From the NCBI GenBank assembly GCA_029204225.1, contig CM055095.1, forward strand, positions 72,275,490-72,339,489: 64,000 nucleotides of DNA. Direction: 5' to 3'. The notes under the pieces are model-generated. The model was given only the letters and a program-made list of their open reading frames with translations. It was not told the DNA's origin and did no database searches. Made by a program: the position numbers and the translations under genes. Each line of letters begins with the position of its first letter. Position 1 is the first letter of the stretch. Below are positions 30,400 to 42,760 of this stretch, piece by piece. The stretch comes from Diphasiastrum complanatum. Taxonomy: Eukaryota > Streptophyta > Lycopodiopsida > Lycopodiales > Lycopodiaceae.

Positions 30400-31600
30400 T
30401 TATATTTTTCCACCACCACGTCCTATAATCAGAAGAACACCTTGTTTGGAGATAACAAAGTAGAATGGAGTCCCCGATCCAATCTTGTGAAATCTATGGT
30501 GAAGTTAATCTAGAGGATAAGCTTAAGCTATTTCCAATGGCACTTACAAGAGTTGCACTAGATTGGTATTTCAATCAGATGGATGGGAACATACAAAGTA
30601 CTTAAAATATTCAACAATGGCTTGATTTAATTGGCAAATCTCCAAGATCAATTACTCGATACAAGAGTAGATGGCTCTTGAGTAAAAAAATATTATGAAC
30701 CTCTAAATTTATAACATTCATTTTTTTGTTTTATTTATTTATTTATTATTATTTTTGCAATTTTATGAATTCTCCTTGTTGAGTAAACGAGACCATTTGC
30801 AATGTGAGGATGATAAAAATTATTAAAATCAATTTGATGATTCAAATTTCTAGACTTTCAAACTTATTTTTTTTTCAAATTTGAAAATTTTCTAAGTTCA
30901 TATTGATCATTCTTTGCATTTTACGTCGATTCCTAGGGTAAATATTTTTCTATATCGATTCGATCCAATGTTGATCATAAATGAGCAATGCTACTTTCAA
31001 ATTAATTATGATATAAAAGTTGATAAAGTAATGATTACCCCAATCCAAGCCAAGGATCGATATTAGCCGACAAAATTTAATGATGTTGTAAAGCAATGGA
31101 CGGAACTACGGACTCACTCGTTCATCAACACATGTCCAAGCTATTTTGATTCACTATAGTTGACCCATAATGATTAAATAACTAATTTGTGCTATCTACT
31201 CACTTTACATGATCAAAGTTTCTAGTGTCTTATTACGAAATTATGGATTCCCTTGAGCTTTTGCAATTGATCTATTATATGAAGTATCGGCATTGCTCTA
31301 TAAACAAATGGTAGATCAACAACAAAATTGGAAGTTCTATATGATGAATGAAAAATTGGAGCATAATTTTTTAAACTAGAAATGATCAAATATATCGATC
31401 CATCATTGCTTCTATTAGATATATACAATGAGATGTTGATCACATGATGCTGACAAATAGTTCTTGCATTATTATCATACAAATTTAGAAGTGCGAAATC
31501 ACAAAAGAAGTCGATGCAAAATGCTTTTATTTATCAGTGGGAGGCACAACGAAGAAAGAGAAGAAAAGCAAAGAGAAGATTGATATTGAACTACGGTTGA
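30400..31600 (+). pseudogene. Ty3/gypsy gag remnant
   Basis: Near 30485 the frame reads EIYGEVNLEDKLKLFPMALT followed by RVALDWYFNQ, a classic retrotransposon gag pattern (KLFPxxLxxxAxxWY). After stops, FNDVVKQWTELRTHSFINTC around 31078 fits the following capsid helix. The rest is AT-rich and full of stops, ending in a basic stretch near 31550. No protease or RT follows. Confidence 0.5.
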
Positions 31601-33430
31601 CCTAAGTGAAGGATGTCATCTATCAACTCTTCTTTTTGAAGGAATATGCTTGGGTAGCTTTTTTCAAGTGAGTTTGTGAGATCATTGTTGGGACTGACAA
31701 GAATGCTACACTTTCACCCTCAAATTTTCAATTGCTTTTTGGAGCTCATTCTACACATTGCAAATTGGAGAGTTGAAGATTTTTGGAGATTTCTCATACA
31801 TGCTTGTGTAGATCTTCCAGTGGCATGCATTTGTTTGAGTCCAATGCTTTGATTGTCACTTGTACATTTTTCTCTATTCTCTGTCTGTACAATAGCATGT
31901 ATTGCACACATGTAAAGCTATTTTGATCATTTAACACTTGTTTTGTTGTTGTTGTTTTTGCTTGTTAATCTACATTGTGTCGATACTAGCTTTCGAATTT
32001 GATGTAGATGAAGGTAGCAATGCATCTAATCTCTCGTGAATAAATTAGATTCAATTAAGGTCCAAAAGTTTTAATTCTTCACAACTTTTGTTTTTTTTTG
32101 ACTTCGATACATCAGATATTCGATGTCCAAATAGTATACCTTCGACCATCCCAAAATAGCATTTTTCTAGATGAAAACATGTCGTACTATACCAACAAGG
32201 TTAATATAGATTTTGTAATAAATAGTATCGTTCCCACAGAGGACAACGTTAGAAAGTTATGTTTTTTGGTACAATTTATGATAAGTGGTTTCGAGTGTTA
32301 TTTTGGTTGTCGACAGACATTAAAAAATAACTAGTATTACTCTATGTTTGGGGAATGTAATGTTGATAATTTCAGAACAACAATCTGACCTCTAACAAAT
32401 CGAATGAAACACGTTCTACAGATGAGATGTTATCAGAGTAGTATAGTAGTGCTACACTCTGGCTAATTAACGTGTCAACAGAGAATCGAGAAGTGTTCGA
32501 TGTATTCGCGATTATGCAGACAATTAATTAATCGCGTTCGTGAACTGTTCGTTTCTAGACAAAAGTCCTCAACAACTTAAGTCCAATTTAATGGTTAAAG
32601 AACACGAATAGTTTTAGAGCATGTTAGAAACTTATGTCAATTACAATCAGGAACATAGATCAAAGACTCAATTCTTCAGACAGGGACTGTCATCTCATAT
32701 GTATACATACAGCTTTATTCAATGAACGTGCTAGACTGCACCAAAGGTAGTCGTTATTCAAGTGCCGAAAAGAAAGTATTCACGGCAAACGAATAAGATG
32801 GTTTTAAGACAGTTCTTTAGAGCATGTTTTACGGATACACAGCAAACGACTGTAATGCGCTAGAGAGTCTGTCTGTTCAGAGAGTCATTCATGTAATGCG
32901 TTAGAGATTGCTAGTAGACTCAAGATCACTCACACTCAACAGTGCAGAGAACAGAGATAAGGGAGAATAACTCTCAACGCTCTATTCACTTCTTCAACCT
33001 CTTACATATGCATAAACTCTTCTCTCTCAATGCTTGAGACTGAAGTGTGAGATCAATATATGTTCTACGAGGCGAACAAACACACCTCTAAAACAACAGG
33101 TGCGTCGCTCCCGCGAAAGGGTCTAGTTAACAATTAGACTAAGTATACGTTCAATTATGCCATAAGAGGTATATTTAACTAAGAGTTAAGATTACTCTAG
33201 TTTAACATGCCTTTTCATATCTAGTCGTTTCGTGTTGACGACCTAGTAAAGGTTATCCAAGACAATGTCTTTCCTTTTAAAGGTCTTGTCCTTAATTACA
33301 CGGCAAGTACTTAGGAGATATATTCCCGAAAAATGACTTAGGTCTCTTCATGATCTATAGTTATCCAGCTCATATCTTCATTTTCGAGTATATCATGCCA
33401 TATTAATATTGATATTCAATATTTAACAAA
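31601..33430. other. AT-rich repeat debris
   Basis: No gene was recognised. Minus-strand CTCTGTGGGAACGATACT (near 32220-32240) recalls 2818-2840. 32600-33400 leads into a copia pol fragment and may be its upstream internal sequence, but no frame supports that. Confidence 0.3.
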
Positions 33431-33436
33431 TTCGTG

Positions 33437-34310
33437 GCATCACAAGAACCGCACATTGTTGGAAGTTGCAAGATCCATGAAAGTCAATGCCCATATACTT
33501 CAAACATTCTGGGTAGAAGCAATCTCTACGGCCTGCTATCTACAGAACTACTCCAGCACTAAAGCAGTTGATTCCAAGACACTGTTTGAAGCCTACTACG
33601 GATACAAACCAAGCTTGAAACATCTACGTGTTTTCGGATGTCTCTGCTATGCACAAGTGCCATCTGATCTGAGGAAGAAACTGGACCCAGTAAGCTGTAA
33701 GAACATCTTCATCGGCTACTCAACGTCGCATAAAGCATATCGCATCTATGATGTTGATTCAGGTCAGTCGTGATGTTGTCTTTCTTGAAGACAAGTATCA
33801 CGATTTCAAGCAGAAGCAGCCGATGCAAGAATATGCCACAGCAGCTCCACCATCCATCGTTAGGCAACGACCTACGACTGTTCAGACAAAGGAGTTTGTC
33901 CCAACAGCTCCGCTTACCATCGATGGGCCCGAACCCATGATCGTTCAGCCACAAGATGCTATAATCCCAGTCATTCACCAAGGAAAATCATCCACTCAAG
34001 CACCTGCAGCTCGAAGGTCTACAAGACAATGATAGCAACCTGATCGTTTTGTCCCTCAGGCGTTCATCAGTCACGATAAACCTGCCACAATTGCAAAAGC
34101 TCTGTCAATGCCCAATGCAGACAATAGGAAGACTGGCATGGATGTTGAGTATCAATCTCTAATGAAGAACAAGACCTGAAGTCTTGTCAATCCTCCTACT
34201 GGTGTAAAACCAATTGACTCCAAGTGGATCTTTAAGCTGAAGCTTGAGCCAGATGGATCCATATCCAAATGAAAAGCTAAACTGGTGGTTAAAGGCTTTA
34301 AACAACGCCT
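33437..34310 (+). pseudogene. copia pol fragment: integrase end to RT start
   Basis: KNRTLLEVARSM followed by FWVEAISTACYLQN and HLRVFGCLCYAQVP is the end of a copia integrase. A second frame (from 33748) continues SRDVVFLEDKYHDF. After 34032 the start of reverse transcriptase follows (PIDSKWIFKLKLEPDG) with in-frame TGA codons, which fit W or R losses. The frame breaks near 34315. Confidence 0.7.
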
Positions 34311-34579
34311 AAATTGATTTTACATTCTCTTAATATCAGGTTATCAGTATTAGAGGATTGCATGGCTCTCTCAAATACCTAATCATTTTTGCAATCTTTT
34401 TTTCATGGCAGTCTATGAATCCTACATTGATAATCTGATTTCACACACAAAGAACTACACGTAACTCCATTCTTCAAGTAATCCACGATCCTACTGGTTA
34501 TAACAATTTGTTTTTCCTTCCAATAGAAGTGGTATTAGTGCTGCCAGCCAACCTCTGATCTCTTGAGAGAAGTTATGGA

Positions 34580-35080
34580 CAGAGAGTATTCCTCTCTGAT
34601 CAAGAACTAGACATGGTCACTAGTCGAAGCTCCTATTGGCTGCAATATCATTGATTGCAAATGGATCTTCAAAATCAAATACAATGCCAATGAAGCAATT
34701 TATCGTACGAAGGCAAGACTGGTAGCACCAGGATTCACTCAGATCTCAACGTCGACTACAGTGAGACTTTCAGTCCAATAGTCAAGCATTTGTCGAACCG
34801 AGCCCTCCTATCTTATGTAGAAGCTGCCGACCTCGAAGTACATCAACTTGATGTACAAACAACTTATCTAATGGATTTATACAAGAAGACATCTACGTGA
34901 TCCATCCCAAAGGATACGTTCTAGAAGGTATGAAGAATCATGTCTGCAAACTCCATAAAGCACTCTACGGCTTTAAATAGTCTACCAGAGCTTGGTTTCA
35001 GATGATCAATACATTCTGCATTGAACAAGGTTTCAAACCAAGCACTGTTGATTGCAACGTCTATTCCAAGTCAATGCAAC
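34580..35080 (+). pseudogene. second copia reverse transcriptase fragment
   Basis: Translations read through the RT in several frames: IIDCKWIFKIKYNAN, ARLVAPGFTQ, DYSETFSPIVKH, EVHQLDVQTTYL, VCKLHKALYGFK. Because it restarts at the KWIFK motif already present at about 34220, this is a second, different element rather than a continuation. Stops and frameshifts throughout. Confidence 0.65.
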
Positions 35081-35270
35081 AATTATTCATTATAAATTCT
35101 CGAAAAATTCTTGAAAACCCTTTGAAAAATATTGGAAGGTGGTAGGAAATTTCACAAAAATTTCTAGAAAAGATAAAAGAAAAGTCGCGAAAAAATATTA
35201 GAAAAGATAAAAGAAAATTCACTATTAATTTTTAAAAAATACTAGAAAAGAATAAGAAAAAAAATTCTGA
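35081..35270 (-). other. AT-rich 3' flank of the gypsy pol
   Basis: Repeats of the type AGAAAAGATAAAAGAAAA occur three times; on the minus strand this follows the gypsy polyprotein stop and may be the beginning of its truncated 3' LTR. Confidence 0.3.
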
Positions 35271-36653
35271 TCAAAGGTAGTATTTCTTCAGTCTGGACCC
35301 ATTCATACGTGTAGATAACAGTTCACCTTCAAGTGATTGAAGTTGTACAGAACCATTTTCAAACACCTCTATGACTTTATAAGGTCCAAGCCATCTCATA
35401 TGGAGTTGTTCGGAGAATTTTTGATGTCGACTGTCATATATCAGCGCAAAGTCATCAGCTTTCAGATCACATTTTCTGATATGACTGTCATACTTCTTCT
35501 TCCTTTGTTCCTGGATTTCATCCGTTAATTTTTGTGAAGTCGTACGAGCTTCAGCTAGTTCTTCAATATTAGTCAACCTTATGTTTATACATTCTACATC
35601 TATTCGTTGAGCTTGAATACGAAAAGTTTTCACCTCAAATCCAATAGGCAAAATAGGATGCATACCATACGTAAGAAAATATGGTGTCTGTTTCGTCGTA
35701 ATTTTTTCTGTATTACGATAAGCCCCGAGAACTGATGGTAGTTTCTGATCCCAATCCGTTGCATGTGCAATAGTAATTTTGTTCAGGATCTTACATAGAA
35801 TTCCATTAGCTCTCTCTGTCAACCCGTTTGCTTTTGGATTATACGGTGTAGTTTTTATGTGTTTGATCAGAAAATATGTTGTCAGCAACCGTATAATGTC
35901 ATTTAGAAAATGTGTACCTCGGTCACTTACTAGTTCAAGTGGACAACCATATCTTGTGATTATATTCTTGAATAAGAACGTCGCGACAGTTTTTGCATTG
36001 TTTCGTTTTGTCGCCTCTGCTCCAACGTTCTTTGTAGCATAATCTGTTGCAACTAGAATATAATGACATTTAGTATGTCGGGTCACAAGTTTAATTGGAC
36101 CGACAAAATCAATTCCCCACTTCTCAAATGGTGCAAGAGGCAAGATTGGTGTCAACGGCCTATTCATTGCTTTGGTAGGCTTACCAAATCTCTGGCATGG
36201 ATCGCACGAACGAATAAAATTTGATACATCCTTGAACATTGTTGGCCACCAATACTTGGCAGTCAATATCTTATTAACTGTGTTCTTTAAGACAAAGTGT
36301 CCTCTAGCATCTTCTGAATGTAAGGCTTGAACAACCTTTTTAATATCTGTTGTTTCGAGACATCTTCGTAGCTGATGATCAGCACCAAGCTTGTACAAAA
36401 CATTGTTAATAATAGTATAAGGTGCTGCCTTATATTGAAAAACTGTCTTTTGCTCTAGATCATAACCATCCGGATCCTTGAGATAAGTAATGATATCAGA
36501 ATATAACGAATTGGTGGAAGAAATTTCAAATGGATATTCGTTTGGAAAATCATCATTAATTGGTTCTTCAATTTTTCCAGTGTTGTGTCACGATAGATAA
36601 TCAGCATTTGTATGATACTTTCTTTGGCAAAGTTCTACTTGATAATTGAATTC
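35271..36653 (-). pseudogene. Ty3/gypsy integrase, open over 375 codons
   Basis: The frame 36398-35271 holds a complete-looking integrase. The zinc finger has LHSEDARGHF and CDPCQR (HHCC). The catalytic core has WGIDFVGPI, LVSDRGTHFL and LTERANGIL (D, D, E present), and a C-terminal region ends LRMNGSRLKKYYL-like (STRMNGSRLKKYYL). No chromodomain. The part 36399-36653 carries the RNase H end (FNYQVELCQRKYHTNADYLS) followed by a TGA where CGA is expected. It belongs with the RT fragments immediately upstream on the same strand. Confidence 0.8.
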
Positions 36654-38218
36654 CTACAGAAGTAGAACCCATCGAGCAATTCGTCCTGATAGATCTGGTT
36701 TATTTACAAGATACTTAAGAGCATAGTAATCAACATGAAAAATAAATGCATATCCCAGCAAATAATGCCGAAATTTCTTAACAGTGAAAATCATGCCAAG
36801 TGCTTCCCTTTCTGTAGCCAAATAATTCTTCTCTGAGGCACTGAGCTGTCGACTCGCATAGTAAATGGGATGATCCTTCTTCTGGTCGTCCTTCTGGCTC
36901 AGATAGACACCAATAGCAAATGCAGAAATCCGTTGTTCATTCATCCACAAGTATTCCACTTGTTTTTTTAGTAGATGTGTAAGAGAGGCAACAATAGAAG
37001 CATGATTTTGAATAAATCTTCGATAATAGCCGACATGTTCTAAGAAAGCTCTTAGTTCACGTAAATTGGTTGGTATCTGGAGATTCTTTATAAGCTCGAC
37101 TTTATCTTTGTTGACTTCTATTCCTCTGTTAGATATCTTGTGTCTGAGTAATATTCCTTCTTTCATATCGAAAAAGCATTTCTCTGGATGAAGGGATAAA
37201 CAAGTATCTCGACACCGTTGCAATGTTAATTTCAGCTTCTGTAGGTGTGTCTTGATATCACTATATACACAGAAATCATCAATAAATATTCTCAAAAAGG
37301 TTCTTAGGAAGGCAACAAAAATTAACATCATGATTCGATGAAAAGTAGCTGGTGCGTTACAAAGACTAAAGGGCATTTTGTTGTAGGCATAAGTGCCCCA
37401 ATCCGTGTGAATGTGGTCTTTGAACGATCCTCCTTTTGCACTCCAACCTGATTATATCTAGAAAATCTGTCACAGAAACTGTAACGATCTTGACCAGCAA
37501 CCTGATCTAAGATGGAATCAGTGAAGGGCAGAGGATGATGGTCCTTCCTTGTGGCAGCATTGAGTTTGCGGAAATCCTGGCATATTCGTATTTTGCCAGT
37601 CTTCTTCTTTGGGACGACAACAATGGGTGAAACCCATTCACTGCTTAAGACGAGATAGATATTACCTGCCTTAAGGTACTTGTTGAGTTCGTCCTTAACC
37701 ATTAGAGAGTACTTGGGATTGAGACGAAACTGTCTCTGTCGTACAGGTACAACATCTTCCTTAAGATCAATACGGTGCTCTCCGAATTCTGCAGGTATAC
37801 CTTTCAAATCGTCGAGCAACCAGACGAAAACATCTTGATACTCCTTCAATAATTCAGTGAATTCCGCCAACTCCGATTCTCCGAGTGACTTTGAAACATG
37901 CACAAATCTGCTAGGTGCAAGTTCAATTAGTTCAGTAGAATCTAGTAATATGATACCTTTTGTCATACTCGCCGTGGTATGGCCATGAATTTCACGCATG
38001 GTTGACTCAATAGATGTATTCTTGTTGTCAACCTGGTTTAGATTTGTCACTCGAATCATCAGACTCTTTTGAGTTCGTGTCTGCAACTTCAATTTCTTCA
38101 TACAAAACATCCGCTTCAGCGTTGCAGACATTGAAGAATTCTTCTTCGTCAGCATTCTCATAACATTCAAAGTACTGCACTTTGATGTCATGTGCATTTG
38201 ATTCCACAATAAAAGCAT
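36654..38218 (-). pseudogene. Ty3/gypsy reverse transcriptase-RNase H, frameshifted
   Basis: The first frame (38218-37328) carries protease-RT linker and RT start: FRLNPKYSLMVKDELNKYLK, WVSPIVVVPKK, ICQDFRKLNAATRKDHHPLP. A frameshift near 37385 moves to the frame 37376-36654 with MPFSLCNAPATFHRIMM, IFIDDFCVYS (catalytic DD) and an RNase H. The RNase H reads YLWMNEQRISAFAIGVYLSQ and lacks the roughly 40 residues that normally carry the first catalytic aspartate (TDAS), so it is internally deleted. The lack of a chromodomain and the FIDDF form suggest the Tat/Athila side of gypsy (inference). Confidence 0.75.
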
Positions 38219-38400
38219 TTCAACTTAGACTTATCTTTCTTTTTGCCAAAAGAATAATTCTCACCTTGATCTTGACAAATCTACGACATCTGTAGCATAC
38301 CATTGATAAAGTTCGCGGCGCTTGAAGCAACAAACTCAAGGATGTTAGAGGTTCTCAACGATAACGAGCCATGTTTTAAATCCAAAAAAAAAAAAATGAC
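38219..38400 (-). pseudogene. possible gag piece of the same gypsy
   Basis: On the minus strand a short frame reads NILEFVASSAANFINGMLQM before a stop. It is positioned where gag or the gag-protease linker should be; too short for certainty. Confidence 0.25.
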
Positions 38401-39700
38401 ACGTTAATAGCTTGTTGATCATTAAAAAAAAAAAAAACAAGGCCATACACGCCTCTATACATTCACGACCGCTTGAAGAGTTCTTGAACTCTGTGAAGAA
38501 TTCAAACAGCTGCAAAAAACGTCAAATGGAAAACCTCTGCTGCCAAAAGTGCTTCAAAAGACAATAATGAGTAAAGGAATTTTGATCCATCCAGCCACTT
38601 CCATATATCTACCTTCACCACTTCCAAGATTTCAATATCACACCCACTCCATCTTCATCTCATTGCCATTCAGTAACCCCTTGTGTGGCATTCACATCAT
38701 GTCTCAAGAAATACTAAGCTCGTGTACATCATCCGTTGAATCATTTGCGTGAGCAATTGAAAGCAAGTCATCAACGAGCCAACTCCACTCTGCTTCAATT
38801 CAAATCTTCTGGAGACACTCATACTTCTTCAAAGATTCATCTCCTACGGAACAGCACTTTACAAAAAGTTCCACATCTACAAGCTGCACCGACTTTGACT
38901 CCTCCAACACCATAAGGAGCAGGGTCTTAACATTGCACTTGGTGTGGGACCGCCAAGTTCTTAATGTAGGGAATAATGTAGGCTGATATTTCAAGGAATA
39001 TTCTAGCCATCTTGCAGAACATCTTAAAAAATACAAGCAAGATAGGATTTAAACGTAGAACTTGCCTAGCAAGTTTAGGCTTTTACGGTATCCGTACTGG
39101 CTTAAGTTATTTAGTTCTAAGTTTAAATTGCCATGGGCACTACACATAGATATGTAATTTCAAGTTAAGTAAAAGTTAGTCACAAAGGCCTATTGGGGGT
39201 TTGTCCCATGGAACTAGTGTAATTCAAAGTTAACTTAGTCTTTGTGGCTTACTTGTCTCACAATGCATTTCTGTAAGTGACCACCACTCCAAGTAAAAAT
39301 AGGAGTGGAAGAGTCCATTTTCGAGAAGAACCTCATTTGCAATACATGCCTATCTTTCTCTCTGAGTGTTCTCCCTTGTGTGGTTTCATGTACTGTGTTA
39401 CTTCACATTGTATTGTATATTATTCATCTGACAACAAGTTAAGTTAATCTAGGCCCTCCATTCTCTAGTAGGGTAAGCCTTAGAGGATGAGATTTAGTTT
39501 AGGTTTATCTTTTAGGTTAAGCTGTCATTTGTTAGAAACTAAGTTCAGAAGAGTGGATCTTACCCTAAGGATACTCACCACCATGCTCATGACTGTCTTT
39601 CTTGCATCCATATCCAAGCTAGTTGGAGAAGCCATAGTGTAGACTAGTTGGGAGACTGCCATAGTTATGCTAGTTGGAGCCATAGCCGGTGTGGATGCTG
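38401..39700. other. unassigned; possible LTR of a gypsy element
   Basis: No gene was recognised. 39060-39420 has LTR-like texture: many TTAAGTT/AAGTTAA motifs, then TGTGGTTTCATGTACTGTG. The next segment is homologous to a gypsy leader, so an LTR here is plausible but unbounded. Confidence 0.3.
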
Positions 39701-39734
39701 AAGATCCAACAATATATATACATATCAGCTGAAG

Positions 39735-40240
39735 AATCTTGTACTAGCTTAACTTTACAATTACAAGATTGATAATAGTTGTTAAACTGATCAGTGGATT
39801 AATGTGTTGATGGAACGTGAAGGCTTTCTGGTCTGATAGCAAAAGTTTGTGTATTTTTGGTAGACTGGAAATGCGACACTCCTTGGCCTTTTGGCCTTTG
39901 CCTTTACTTGAGGGCAGCCTTCGAGATTTGTAAGACACCTTCAGCATTTGGAAGACACCTTCGGGATTTGTAGGACACTGTCTTTACCTGTAGGACACCT
40001 TCGGCTTTTTGTAGGGCAAGTGTCGCATTTTTTACATGTCTAAAAACCCGTGTAAAAACACAGTATCGGGTTTTTTCGCATTTTTCGCCTGTTGAAAACT
40101 GCAGTGTCGGATTTTTTGCCTTTGTAGAAACCCATATAAAACTGTAGTGTCGCCTGTCAGAAAAACTTCAATTTTTTGCAGGTTACATATGAGAGAGTAA
40201 AATTAGAGAACGAAGGAGGGCTGTTGGGATGAGTAGGAGT
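39735..40240 (+). repeat. gypsy leader, second copy
   Basis: Homologous to 1395-1935 in order and sequence, including GTGTCGGATTTTTTGCC-type repeats and the run ATGAGAGAGTAAAATTAGAG. In the first copy it continues into gag; here it is cut at about 40240 by the end of a minus-strand copia element. Confidence 0.5.
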
Positions 40241-42060
40241 TAGATTAAGTTCCAAAAAGGTGATGAAGGTTCTCCTGGAACAAGATCTCTGCCTTTGATG
40301 TCGACGAACTGATCCTTGATAAAGACTGTATCCCGGCTATACAAGATTTGTTGGGTATCAGGGTCATACATCTTGTATGTGTTATCAGATGAAGTATATC
40401 CAATCAGGATGGTCTTGAGACCTTGGAAGTCGAATTTCTTCCTCGTGTCTTTCAGGATTTGCGCATAGGCAACGCATCCGAATACTCTTAGGTTCTTCAC
40501 AGAAGGCTTAGAGCCTGTCCACACCTCATGGGGTGTTTTTGCCTAAGAGGGCCTTGGTCGAACATCTGTTTTGGACGTAAGCTGCAGTGGAGACAACTTA
40601 GGCCCAGAAGCACTTGGGCAGCGATGCATGCGCTAGCATACATTTAGCTGATTCAACTAGAGTACGGTTCTTCCTCTCGGCTAATCCATTTGACTAAGGA
40701 CTGTAAGGAGTGATGAACTGCTGTTCAATGCCTTGGCTCTGACAGTACTCAAACTCAGTAGAGATGTATTCTCCACCATTGTCTGACCTTAGGGCCTCAA
40801 TTGTCCTTCCAGTCTCATTAGTATCCATGCCTCTTTCTGAGTGCTAGGATCTTGCCTGTCCTATCAACTACTTTTCACTGATCACATTCGAATTCTACTT
40901 TATGTCCTAGATCTGTGATTCTACTTATAGAGAGCAGATTCATAGATAAGTTGGGTACATATAGGACTTTAGAAAGTAACTTAGACTGATTATTTGCAAT
41001 GCTTAATCTTACAGTACCTTCACTTTTAATAGCTTGTGTGCTATTATCGCCAAGGTGAACATGTTTGTAGGTACTATAGGGTGTATAGGACTCGAAACAG
41101 CCAATGAGACTGGCCATATGCTGATTGGCACCAGAATCCAGAAACCAAGAAACGTCGTTGGATGCTCCTTGATGGCTGGTCATGAAGGCATCATGATCCG
41201 CTTCTTGAATGGGCTGTGGAGCTTCTGTAACTGCATTGGCCACTTGATTCGACTATCCCTTGATGTTGCTCTTTGCTTGCAATATCTGGCAATCTTGAAT
41301 CTCGTGGTTGTTTCATTTGTAGTATTTGCAGAACAACTTCTTCTTTGTCTGCGGATTCGACTGTTCTTTGTGTTGTGCTGGTTTCTGGTCTTACTTTGAT
41401 TGCTTCGGGCTTTTCTTCTTCTTCTGCTTAGTCATGCTCTTGTTGGTGTACAAGGCGTGAGAATCAGCTGAGGAACTAGAGGCTTTGTTCCTCCGCATGT
41501 CTTCCTGCAACAACATAGTAATGACTCTCAAAAGAGTCAGTTCTGGATGTGTCGCGATGATCATCACCTAGCTGTCGTATGAGCTTGGCAAGCTTGTAAG
41601 CAGTTGCATCACTGCGTGTTGATCGTCTATGATAGATCTGACAGCGGCCATTTGCTTCATCAGGTTCTTGAATTGGTTGATGTGATTCTGCTGGGAATTA
41701 CCATTTGCCATCTTGAGGGAGTAAAATTTTTTCCTGAGATGTAGCTTGGAAGCTATATCTCTCATTTCATATAATGTGCTCAAGATGTCCCAGACTTCCT
41801 TGGATGTCTGGGCTTTGGATACATGACTGATCTGAGTATTTGAAATGTTGAGAATGATCAGCACGAATGCCTTTCCATCCTTCAGCTTCCATCTAGAAAT
41901 TGCTGCATCGTCAGCTTCGGGTTTCCCTTCTGCACTGTAACAACGTCATGCAACTCCTTAGCCATTAGCACTGTTTTCATTTTAAATTTCCACAGGTGGT
42001 AATTGGCTCCATCAAGCTTGTCCATGATAGGACTGGCTTTCCCTTGGAAATCCATGTGGA
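40241..42060 (-). pseudogene. copia gag-protease-integrase, truncated
   Basis: Gag starts at 42055 ([27 protein letters not shown]), is frameshifted, and continues in 41864-41568 (UBN2-type gag: TSKEVWDILSTLYEM). The frame 41243-40875 holds the protease motif VSWFLDSGANQHM and the pre-integrase VLYVPNLSMNLLSI. The integrase core is degraded, and its end is readable at 40524-40240 (LRVFGCVAYAQILK, YSRDTVFIKDQFVD). No RT or 3' LTR remains. The zinc knuckle is damaged. Confidence 0.75.
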
Positions 42061-42211
42061 AGATTAGTTTAGGTGATAGGAATAACTATCAATGACTTAA
42101 GTATGAAAATCTGGTGCTAAATTGCAGAACAAGAAGACAATTACTCTATCGGTTGGTAGAGTCTTGTTACTATGGAAGCTTATCAGGCTACAGAAAATAG
42201 CTCTAATACTA

Positions 42212-42430
42212 TGTTGGGAATGAGGGGTGTGAGGCGGAGGATAGCTGAAGAGAAAATGAACACGAAAAGAAACAAACTCGAAACTAAAAATGAAACGAAC
42301 TCGAATGGAAAGTGTTCGTGCGTGGAATATGCTATCTACCTCTTTCCAAGCATGACTATGCCTATCAGACTCGAATGAATGGAGGTAGATTAAAATAAAA
42401 TTTAGGAGAGTAGAGGAGATAAATCCAACA
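42212..42430 (-). mobile_element. short (219 bp) copia 5' LTR
   Basis: On the minus strand it starts TGTTGGATTTATCTCCTCTA and ends TTCCCAACA, followed by the degenerate primer binding site TAGTATTAGAGCTA. It matches both ends of the 1.19-kb LTR at 120-1306 but lacks its middle. Confidence 0.7.
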
Positions 42431-42760
42431 GTGTGAAATTGTTTACATGGTATCAGAGGTAGCCTAAGGATGATTTGCATGCATCAAGTTTGATGAAAAA
42501 TTGCTTGTAAAACTCGGATTTGAGAGTGTAGTTGTTTTTTGATACTATCAAAAGGGATCAAAATCACATTGATTGGAGAAGTCCAAAAGTACAAGAAAAG
42601 GGCAATGATGGCTCTACATTGTATCAATATGAGGGAGATTAGCTATTGTACTTCGGCCAAGGAGGCTTGGGACACTCTTAAAGCCATTTATGAGGCAACA
42701 AACACATCTAGATTGCTCACTTTAAGAAACCAAATCTTTCAAAGCTACCAAAAGAGTGAT
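42431..42760 (+). pseudogene. plus-strand copia primer site and gag fragment
   Basis: A second element on the opposite strand: ...TTTACA, then primer binding site TGGTATCAGAGG at 42448-42459. A gag piece follows (YCTSAKEAWDTLKAIYEATN, TSRLLTLRNQIFQSYQKS), close to the gag of the copia at 53.5-58.4 kb (SCTTAKEAWDALKSIYEAKN). Its 5' LTR is missing because the minus-strand copia adjoins it at 42430. It is cut at 42760 by another LTR-like sequence. Confidence 0.65.
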
